Assembly (NCBI GenBank): GCA_951799445.1 | Contig: OX637295.1 | Coordinates: 21,514,001-21,578,000, forward strand | From: Pseudisothecium myosuroides | Lineage: Eukaryota > Streptophyta > Bryopsida > Hypnales > Lembophyllaceae | Length of the DNA: 64,000 bases | Reading direction: 5' to 3' | Shown here: positions 55,901 to 64,000 of the stretch, one piece after another | Position numbering within the stretch: position 1 is the first letter of the stretch | How the letters are laid out: every line of letters begins with the position of its first letter | Notes under the pieces: model-generated | What the model saw: the letters and a program-made list of their open reading frames with translations, nothing else | The model's database searches: none | What the model was told of the DNA's origin: nothing | Position numbers and translations under genes: made by a program

Positions 55901-58496
55901 ACGCATTTGATCGAACCCAATGTCTTCTAACAGACATTAAGATTGAACTTGATCATGTTTTTTGTACTCAGCTCTAACCTGGACGGCATGTTTGAAGGCT
56001 TGTTGTGTGAAGACTTTCTTGCTGTACATATTTCTTGTCAGTATCCATGTGTTGGATTATGTCCTTAAATGTGTCCTGTCTTGAAAATGAAATGAAATTT
56101 GAAATTATGCTTGCAGCCAGTTTACGTCGCATGTCAAGCTTTGAAGCCCTTCACACTGCAACTAACAGCAGGTAATATTCAAGTTTCTTTGGGTGATTTG
56201 ATGAAAATGCTTGTGCTCTGTTAGTTACGAGCTGAAATGAGACTATTTCCCTTGGATTGTGCCTCTCCTTGTTGTGGTGTAGACTTGAAAATTATTGCTT
56301 TAGTTAGGAAAGTACTTTGCCGGGGCTTACCTAGTGGTCTTGATACTAATAGACATTTATGCTGACTCGTGTTCTGGAAGAACTGTCATGACATCGATGG
56401 TGCGAATGTCTCAGGGCAATGCAAGCTGATTTTGTGAGGCTTGATCAGGATATTCTCACTCCACTTGCTGGCAAAAAGAAGCTCTACACCTTCGAAACGA
56501 ATGATTTCTGGGAGCAGATTAAAACACCAGGGTGAGTCTAATACACCAGATTTTGGGGAGAATTTCTGATTTTGCTTTTACCTGTTCGAGAGTTTCGTTT
56601 GATCTTCATAAATATTCATGCAATGAACACGATTGTGTTGTGATGAAGTAGTTTTTCTCTTCTGAAAAGGGTTTCGTTAATAATCATATCCATAAGTGGA
56701 AGAGCTAGCATCGAACCCAACTTGGATTACTGTTTGTTGTGAAAATCCGTTTAATTTGTGATATTTCCTGGTTACGTTTTCAGCTGTCTAAACCTGCAAT
56801 CCTTACTCATTTTTTGTAGAATCCGTTTTCTAGCTAATGTGACGGACAAGGTATTTGCGGTTTCTAGTCTTTTGATTCATTGTTGTTATTCTGAGAACGT
56901 AATGGGGCTCAGATATTGATGAGAGGAATTCTTTGCAGAATGTCTCTCCGGTGCTCGTCACTCTACTTAGCACAGTACAGGATCACGATGCCTGAGCTTT
57001 TGGCTTCTGGAGATGGTAAAAGGTCGCCTACAATAGTTGGAGATGTTTTTATTCATAGGTCTGCCAAAGTTCATCCAACTGCCAAGGTAAAGTCTCTCTT
57101 GTGCTTATCCTCTCGACATTGTCTTTGTGTCAATTTGTACTTCAAATAGGCTGCAAGTTACTTATATTAACAACTACAGTAGAACCTCTCTAAGTCAATC
57201 CTCTATAAGTCGATAAACCTCTGTAAATCAATCATGTCAGACCAGTCCCGGACTGGGCCACATAACAAAGGCTGTGACTAAAAATGACCCTCCAGAAGTC
57301 AATAAACCTCTCTAAACCAATCTGTCAGACCGGTCCGTGACCGATCAGCTTAGAGAGGTTCTACTGTACTTGTAATCTGTGACTTTATTTTCCGCTGTTA
57401 GTTGATGTACTGTATCTCAATCCGTGCTGAAGGTTGGCTGGTTCTCTCATGTCTAGCTCCTGTTTTTATTATATGTCTCCTGATCGATTTTGAAATCGCT
57501 TTCGTGGGTGGGGAAGCAGCTAGGGCCTAATGTCTCAATATCAGCCAATGCTCGTGTTGGCCCTGGTGCTCGGCTTATAGGGTGTATTATCCTTGATGAT
57601 GTTGAAATCAAGGTTTGTAGTTTTCTGCCTTGAAGCTGTTTCATATCGTTTTATTCAAGCTTTTTGTAAGAATTGAATCAATTGATATGTGATCATACGT
57701 TCACAAAATGAGATAATGTTAGTGAATTGATTATCGGAGAAGTTCATATTCTTGTAGAAAAGTGTTCCATTTCTTGTCATGGAAGTCTAATTTAATTGTG
57801 AGTGATGCGACTATTTGATGGTTATTTAATGGTCATGTGAGATTTTATGGCTTGTTTTATGTGCATGTTCTCTCGCTCGTTGCATATCTTTTTGCCTCCT
57901 GACCGGATTTGTGGGAAACATTCCAGGAAAATGCTGTTGTTATGCACTCAATAGTTGGCTGGAAGTCTTCACTGGGGAGATGGGCTCGAGTTCAGGCAAG
58001 CTTCAATTCTATCTTAAATAGTATCATCATGATATTACGAGTTTCAATATACCTTCTCTTGTAAGAACGGAAGGAAAATGTTGTTACTGGAGCCAATGAT
58101 TTCACTATCCACTTCGCATATAAGTCGACTTGGACGAATTCGACACTAACATTGATCATTCCATTGTTTTATGCAGGGAGGAGGTGACTACAATGCCAAG
58201 TTGGGCATCACCATCCTTGGTTAGTTTTTCTTCTCCATTCTCAATGCAAAACTGTCTCTCAACATTTTGTTACGTAATGCATACGGAATACATTTGCTTT
58301 GTAGTGGTATTATTTTGCTTTCTCTAGTAGCAGCGCAAGCTAAATTAGCCTCGTCCCTAGTTTCTGACTTCTACCTTTTTATTTATTTATTGCAGGAGAA
58401 GATGTTGCAGTTGAGGATGAGGTGGTGGTTGTTAATTGCATTGTCCTACCTCATAAGACACTCAACGTCAGCGTTCAAGATGAGATCATCTTGTAA
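52969..58496 (+). CDS. GMPPA: Mannose-1-phosphate guanylyltransferase alpha-type (GMPPA / KONJAC-like)
   Basis: GMPPA is a largely regulatory homologue of GDP-mannose pyrophosphorylase; in Arabidopsis the KONJAC proteins stimulate VTC1 and so GDP-mannose, glucomannan and ascorbate supply. Exons: 52969-53044, 53729-53826, 54100-54200, 54317-54395, 54700-54760, 55157-55203, 55382-55474, 55684-55774, 56117-56171, 56415-56531, 56939-57086, 57520-57612, 57927-57995, 58177-58219, 58396-58496 (TAA). All phases agree, giving 423 residues. Visible parts: nucleotidyltransferase start [99 protein letters not shown], then a left-handed beta-helix ([34 protein letters not shown]) and the end [10 protein letters not shown]. 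Exon 13 uses a GC donor (CAG/gcaagc). The intron after exon 11 holds a MITE. The start is the first ATG in a GC-rich leader; MSSSHKK five codons on is an alternative. Confidence 0.96.
57177..57366. mobile_element. Emigrant/pogo-type MITE inside a GMPPA intron
   Basis: A 190-bp element with ends CAGTAGAACCTCTCTAAGTC and, inverted, CAGTAGAACCTCTCTAAGCT, flanked by TA at 57175-57176 and 57367-57368. CAGTA(A/G)AACCTCT ends with TA duplication are those of Emigrant/Lemi1, the plant pogo group of Tc1/mariner. The middle has GTCAGACCAGTCCCGGACTG and GTCAGACCGGTCCGTGACCG, which pair with each other. It sits between exons 11 and 12 and does not disturb either splice site. Confidence 0.9.
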
Positions 58497-59189
58497 CTGC
58501 TGGTGGGGGTGGGGTTGCCGAGAGGCTAGTAGCATGGCGTAGTTTCTTTAGTAATTCACATCGAGTTTTCTTTTATGATTCTTTTTATCCTGATAGGCAC
58601 TCTCTTTAGTTAGTTGATTGCTAGATCACAGGTTCTGCTGTGGCGACGGGAAGTTGAAAGTAGGTTAGAAGTTTCTCACTAGTATTGTAGGTTGAGGTAG
58701 AAAACATATGTTGTAAGCAATATAATCATGTTTTACATGAATCATTCATGTAGTCTTTTAGCTATAAGGCCGTCATGTTCCATGCACCAATTGGCCAAAT
58801 GGAAGCAGAATAACCTGTTAGGTTGGGGGAGGACTGTGCAGACACATGATGTTCCAGTGCACCAGTGCACCTTTTAATGGCAGAATTCTGTATTTGTGGC
58901 TCAAGGGAAGTTCCACATTGCATGTTCCACTTTTTTTTTATGTTTGCATTAAAAGAAACATGTATTTTAGAAATTGTTCATGTGGTCAATGTGAGAACAA
59001 AAATACAATTTGTATTTTTAGTACTTAATTGATATGATATGCAAAAAGATGAAGTGATCACAATTTTATTTATTTCTATGCATTTGAGGACAATGACCAT
59101 TGTAGGGGGATTGTATCATGAGCATTGATTATATCTTTATGGATGAATTATACTTGGTTATGGTTAGTGTGCAAGTAGAGATTGTCTTA
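58497..59189 (+). other. 3' UTR and flank of the GMPPA-like gene
   Basis: Balanced sequence for roughly 250 bp after the stop codon, with no further frame, then AT-rich spacer. The polyadenylation site is not fixed. Confidence 0.4.
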
Positions 59190-59359
59190 TAGTAGAACTT
59201 CTTTGAAGTAATAGCCCCAAGACTAGGTTCAAGTCCCCATGCTCAAGAATCTCAAGGAACTTCTTTGATGTGTATGTCTGGGATTGGGCCTAATGCGGGA
59301 CTGGGCAATCAATATTCCATCATTTTAGAGAGGTCATTGCCTTAGAGAAGTTCTACTTG
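59190..59359. mobile_element. Second Emigrant/pogo-type MITE, more diverged
   Basis: The left end TAGTAGAACTTCTTTGAAGT and the inverted right end CAAGTAGAACTTCTCTAAGG resemble the ends of the intronic MITE. TA lies on both sides (59188-59189, 59360-59361). The interior shares the GGGACTGGGC motif. It is about 170 bp long and more mutated than the intronic copy. Confidence 0.7.
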
Positions 59360-59361
59360 TA

Positions 59362-60067
59362 TCTCCATGTGGATGACAAATGCACAGATATCTAGAGATG
59401 AAGAATTTGTTAGACAATTTCATTTGGATGACACATTGGAGTTAAATAGCTCCCAAAGGATGACAAGTGCACTAAGGTACTAGGTGGACCTAACTATGCA
59501 ACAAGAGTTGTTTAGTGACAACTAGAAATGGATGAAAATGGACCACGACAATTCCATATAGTTGTCACTACACATACTAGGGGCGATACTTCAAAACCTA
59601 CTATATCGGATATCAGTCTTCCCAGGTGTGGTTTTGAAACCAAGCTGGCAGACTTCGGAATAAGGGTCCCAAACTTTGCACGACGTCAATGCTGATTTTG
59701 GATTCTATTCAATTTTTTTCTTGGAGGTCGTTGTGGTTAATTGGAGATAATCATGGATTGGAATTCCAACACTTCTGTGGCGGTCATGCATGTGGATTTG
59801 CTTTTGCAAGTGGCACCCAAGTGGTGAGTAGTTGGTGACAGTTTTATCCAGTCTGGGACAAAAATTTGGCTATTTTAGGGGTGAAATTGGGAATGTACAA
59901 GAGTGAATTTGCAACAAAGCAAAATCATTCAGGGTCTTTGGCATGCAATTTTTGAATTCCATGGCTTCCAACAAGTGCATTTGTTTGTTGGTCATGACAT
60001 TGCAATGTAAGGGCAAATTGGACCAATTCATGGGAGAGCAAGAAGAGGACAAGCTGAGATTGCACAC
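59362..60067. other. Spacer, nothing recognised
   Basis: A 67-codon minus-strand frame (59870-60073) is not recognisable. GC content is higher than the deserts, as in the transposase relic to the right, so this may be an eroded part of the same transposon. Confidence 0.35.
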
Positions 60068-60070
60068 ATT

Positions 60071-60234
60071 CACTAGAGCGAAACCCGTTGTTTTTCATTC
60101 AGGAGATGTCGCTTCTCATTGAAAATGATCTAATGTTAGTATGCAAGTTGGCCCCACGATTTGTCCTTTGTGACTTTTTTTCACTCACCGCACCTTATTT
60201 CGCTAAATGAAAAGCAACGGGTTTCGCAGTAGTG
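60071..60234. mobile_element. CACTA-type MITE with ATT target duplication
   Basis: A 164-bp element starting CACTAGAGCGAAACCCGTTG and ending with the inverse of CACTACTGCGAAACCCGTTG; the arms extend about 29 bp. Flanks are identical: ATT at 60068-60070 and 60235-60237. The GAAACCCG block after CACTA is shared with the element at 9161-9345, so the two probably use the same transposase. Confidence 0.85.
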
Positions 60235-60419
60235 ATTGTTCTAGTACCGAGGTGAGGCAAAGCACCACTTGGAAGCAAATTCAACAAGAAAACATGAGAT
60301 CTTGCAAATTATGCAGTAGGAGACTGAGGGCAATGGTTACGGCTATTGAGGCAGAGATGAAGATATCTAATACCACACAAGAAGATTGTCTACAATTCAA
60401 AGATTAAAGGCAACAAGAG

Positions 60420-61024
60420 TTGCTGGCTTATGTTCAAGCCTTATACTGGCTTGAATCTACATCCATTTCCCAAGGAGCAACGGTGGTGGTCTATGAGGGT
60501 CAATGAAGGAGTCACCACCTCTCCAATGACGCCGAATCTGATTGCTAGAGGTGGTGAATTGGAAATGGGGTTAGCCATCTACTTCCCGGCTTCAACTTAC
60601 TTGCAACAGCCCCTCACTACAACGATGGTGACAACATCAATTTTGATTTCAAATTTAAGTTTCTTTGAGACTGGAAGAACTGCTAATGCAGCAGGAATGT
60701 TTGAGGCAACGCCCAGTCATCGAGGAGCAGCAACAGCAATCTTGGTCGGGACGTAAAAAATTTCGACGCTTTGAAATCAACCATGCGGAGAGGCAACTAC
60801 CGATAGAACACAATGACAAAATTGAACACCCATATCTATAGACAAGCCTATACTAACAAGTGAGGGGGTATCTTACTCTAGAGGCCTTGGAATTTCTATC
60901 TATTGTAGTCATTGGACCAGTGGTCATTGAGGAGGCTCATGTCTGGAAGGGTAAAAAAGCTTAGCAATTGGCCTTGGTAGCCATTGAAAAGCAATAGAAG
61001 AAACTCGTGTCTTTCTTGAAGGAT
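60420..61024 (+). pseudogene. Possible upstream part of the decayed transposon, uncertain
   Basis: Broken but coding-like sequence in several frames (60430-60756 is open for 108 codons). A Gln/Arg-rich stretch (EEQQQQSWSGRKKFRRFEIN in another frame near 60720-60780) suggests lost coding sequence. No domain could be named. Confidence 0.3.
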
Positions 61025-61134
61025 TTTTTTGGGACATCTACCCATTTCTATGTTAACAATGATGTCAAACCTAACATCAAGATGTTATGTTTGATGTCAT
61101 TATTAACATGAAAATAGGTGGATGTCCAAAAAAA
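61025..61134. repeat. Fold-back hairpin, about 50-bp arms, at the edge of the transposase relic
   Basis: Left arm TTTTTTTGGGACATCTACCC, ATTTCTATGTTAACAATGAT, GTCAAACCTAACATC. The right arm is its inverse with a few mismatches: GATGTTATGTTTGATGTCAT, TATTAACATGAAAATAGGTG, GATGTCCAAAAAAA. The loop is nearly absent. It may be a small fold-back MITE. Confidence 0.88.
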
Positions 61135-62160
61135 GACATCAAAAAAGACATGGCTTTCTTATCCCTTAAGGAATGCCCAGTCAAGATTACAACATTGGAC
61201 TTTTGACATACTACATAGTACATTGAGAAGACATGTTATAGGCACCACCTTATTAAAGAAACAAAGTTGGAAGTTCCTTGGGGTACCAAATGAGGAACAA
61301 AAAGTAGTTAACTATGTTGTGAAAATGCAAATTTGGAACACCCGGTCAACCCAATGCAATTTAAACTCAAAGTTGTCGTGGCTACTAAAGCAAGATGTCA
61401 ATCCTTTCAAGGAGGGAATTCCTAGTCAAGGGTGCCGTGGCATTCTTTTAGGAAAAGGCACTTGGAGCTAACTCTCCAGATGGCCCAAGGATTGGACAAT
61501 GGGTGAGCAAGAGGCCTTTGCCCATCCAACTTGAAGACATTTTACAACAACTTCAGTACGATGTTGAATTGTAGTTATGAGCCATCATATATTTGAAATG
61601 GATATGATCAAATTGGAAGTCCAAGCAGAACAGAATAGAGGCAAGAGGGTTCCATCAAAGACGGGATCGCAAAATGTGCATTGCATAATTCCTAAAGAGT
61701 GGGAGTATTTATCCATTTTATATTGCATAAATGCCAATGGTATTTATATTCCCAATTTTTACATGTTCCGTAGAAAAATGTTTCAAAGAAGCTACATCAA
61801 GGATTGTGAGAATGACTTAGCTATGGGCATGCAAGAGAAGGCTTGGATGACGGGCTACATTTTTAAGGCTTGAATTTCTCATTTTGTGAGGCAAGTTCGA
61901 AAATTGGACTTAGATATTTCATGCAAAAATTAGCATTTGTTTATATTGGATGGGCACGGATTGCATGTGACTATGGATGTAGTCAAGGCTGCAAGAAGTG
62001 TAGGTCTTGACCTTTTATCATTACCATCTCACATGTCACACACTCACACGATATCATTACAAAATTATCGGGCCTCAAAAAGGTTGTTGGTAAAATGTTT
62101 GAATTTGAGCCCCAATGACCTCTATACAAACTATTTCCCTATAGCCACACATTGACCCCG
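61135..62160 (+). pseudogene. Degenerate pogo-type (CENP-B/DDE_1) transposase
   Basis: The pieces follow the pogo order. HTH-psq-like AFLSLKECPVKI, then (after a frame change) HSTLRRHVIGTTLLKKQSW; a second helix-turn-helix region, EEQKVVNYVVKMQIW to NPFKEGIP; then, shifted, WHSFRKRHLELTLQMAQGLD and ARGLCPSNLKTFYNN. The DDE_1 catalytic domain has GSQNVHCIIPKEWEYLSILY, CINANGIYIPNFYMFRRKMF, KAWMTGYIF and, after stops, LDGHGLHVTMDVV (second aspartate) and LDLLSLPSHMSHT. The first-aspartate region is altered. There are at least two frameshifts and several stops, so it is inactive. It would have been the type of enzyme that moves CAGTAGAACC-ended elements such as those at 57177 and 59190. No such ends were found around it. 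Confidence 0.85.
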
Positions 62161-64000
62161 CTCTGAGCCCATTGGAATAGATCATATCACCTGCTCAAAA
62201 TGAATGAACAAGGCTTATATGTCAGTTTGTAGTATAATTGCTTCAATGTCCAATGAGTGAAAAAGGCCAACTGCAGCACTTGTACATACTCAATGGATCA
62301 TTCAAGATTCAATATCAGTTCTTGCGCAAGAGGCGCTTTCCGAGATCTCTTCTTGCAACCACCCTGACACTATTTGTGCTATAATTGATTATGGGTCCGT
62401 GGGGCTACAATACCATGGATTTCTAGGGCCAATATTTTCTTAAGGGTCCTCTCAATTTCTTGAACTTAATTGTGGCCTCCTACAAGGCTAATATTTTTTC
62501 TAATGGCAACCGCTTGATGTCTCATGCTTCAAACTATTTAAACAAGCATTTGGCCTAAACCATGATGCTTGCACACTAAGGAATAGGTCTATAGAAGCCG
62601 GCAAGGAAATATTGGCCACTTGGGTTTCAAGGGCTTGAAAAAAACCCTTTAGTTCAAAATATCAAAAGTGGTTTTAGGGCTACTAGTATTTGGTTGTTCA
62701 ATCTAAAGGATATAGAAAGGAAGCTAACTCCAAGTGAATGTTTTAGAGACATTTTCAAGATGGATGTGATCGATAAATTTGGCGGAAGGAAAGACTATGG
62801 AGCCTCCCCTACATGAAAGTCAAGATCCTTCCATCGAACTAGACTACAATTTGAAGGAGCCTGATGGCTTCGAAAACCAATTGGAGATGGTTCTAAATGA
62901 ACAAGAGCTTGAAGTTCATGTTGATGTTGTCTATTATTTTGTCCTTGTTGCATTGTCACAGTCTCATGGATAATAATAAGAGCAAGTGTAAGAGGAACAT
63001 AGATGACAAGGCAGTTCCTAGAGTGATGAAGAGCTCGGTCACCTGCTACAATTAGTCACCCAGCCTAGGCTTATGCCAATCCAGACAGATCGAATAGTAT
63101 TAGCTCATTGGGAGTCATTAGAAGGCATGCCACAATCCAAGGCATGAAGTAGCGCATGATGAAAATCTGTTGGAGGCATGATAGATGATCCTATAAGCCG
63201 AAGGGGATATTTGGCCCTTTAGTAGTTAATTTTTGAAACATAAATTTTAAACCATAGTCAAGGTATAGTTTTCTTTCATTTTATCCTTATTTATAATAAA
63301 ATGTAATTCAAAATAATAATTTAATGATATTCTTTTTTAAGTTGTAAAACATGATCCATAGATAATATCTATATATTTATGTCTACTATTGTGCCAAAAA
63401 ATAGTTTTCAATAATATCTAAAACCAAAAATCAGAAATTCCTTCTATGATTGAATATAGATTGAATAAGTATAATATTCAATTACACATATTTTTTCTTT
63501 AAGTTCACAATTTTAACTTCGGATTATAGAGATTTTAAAAGATTTTTAAGTTATTTTTCATTCAAGTTGTTTTTGAGAGGTCATTTTTTGAACTTGAAAG
63601 GTTACTTTGGGGGGTCAAACATATATAACACCCTTGAATTGTAGACCATTTGTAAATAAAAGTTCTAAGAACATATGCCCTATAAATATAAGAAACTAAA
63701 ACAAGAATCTACAAGCATTTGGATGGATGAAAAAACAAAGACTTTGTATGCTTGGGACATATTTGCAATCATCTATTGTTTGAAATTTAAATATTTAAGG
63801 TAGAAATACTAAAAACTGTGAAGACATAAGTGACAAAAGCATATACATTGAAACTATTTATGGTAGTGTCACAGTTTATGGTATTTCTAACTTAGTCCTC
63901 AAGGAGTTAAGATCTTAAGTTCTAAAGTTCCATGACTATGTTTCATCAAATACCACTTCAAAATTGTCATTTCTAGTACAAAGAGCAAACAAAAAAATAA
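62161..64000. other. Trailing transposon debris and AT-rich spacer
   Basis: To about 63200 the composition stays like the transposase relic, with a 64-codon frame at 62779-62973 (acidic, unrecognised) that may be its eroded 3' part. From 63200 to the end it is very AT-rich with no gene seen. Confidence 0.35.

Overview
This window reads as a land-plant nuclear chromosome segment. Genes are split by short GT-AG introns with plant-type acceptors, exons are richer in GC than their surroundings, and the gene products are plant families. The spacers are very AT-rich and full of small inverted-repeat transposons. A bryophyte fits best: compact genes, an 8-cysteine lipid-transfer protein, and a secreted bulb-type lectin of a kind I associate with liverworts. 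The species cannot be fixed from sequence alone. No LTR retrotransposon, CRISPR array, rRNA or convincing tRNA was seen.

Layout of genes. 1-5947 (+): 3' part of mitochondrial D-lactate dehydrogenase (cytochrome), 16 complete exons plus the tail of one cut by the window edge. 11360-13615 (+): Cu/Zn superoxide dismutase, 7 exons. 19819-22446 (-): single-exon 875-residue cysteine-rich (PHD/RING-like) probable nuclear protein. 35670-35990 (+): small secreted 8-cysteine lipid-transfer-like protein. 37937-39097 (-): secreted bulb-type (mannose-binding) lectin with a Thr-Pro linker. 44145-44759 (-): ESCRT-III subunit CHMP1. 52969-58496 (+): mannose-1-phosphate guanylyltransferase alpha-type (GMPPA/KONJAC-like), 15 exons reconstructed in full, one with a GC-AG intron. 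About 61100-62160 (+): decayed pogo-type transposase.

The rest is intergenic and structured. There are eight elements flanked by TTAA or a near match, whose ends follow CCCYTAAAG...CTTTARGGG, a piggyBac-like signature. There are two CACTA-type miniature elements with exact 3-bp duplications, two Emigrant/pogo-type MITEs (one inside a GMPPA intron), Stowaway-type elements, a 1.13-kb Mutator-like element with about 215-bp terminal repeats and a near-perfect 9-bp duplication, fold-back hairpins, and several tandem arrays (near 23.2, 34.1, 36.5, 40.05, 51.0 and 51.9 kb).

The genes do not form a pathway cluster; this is ordinary eukaryotic gene order. Two (DLD, SOD) deal with metabolite or oxygen detoxification, GMPPA with GDP-mannose/ascorbate supply, CHMP1 with multivesicular-body sorting, and the lipid-transfer protein and lectin with the extracellular space. 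The most unusual content is the transposon landscape. All exon models were worked out by hand from reading frames, splice sites and remembered family sequences; none was checked by alignment.
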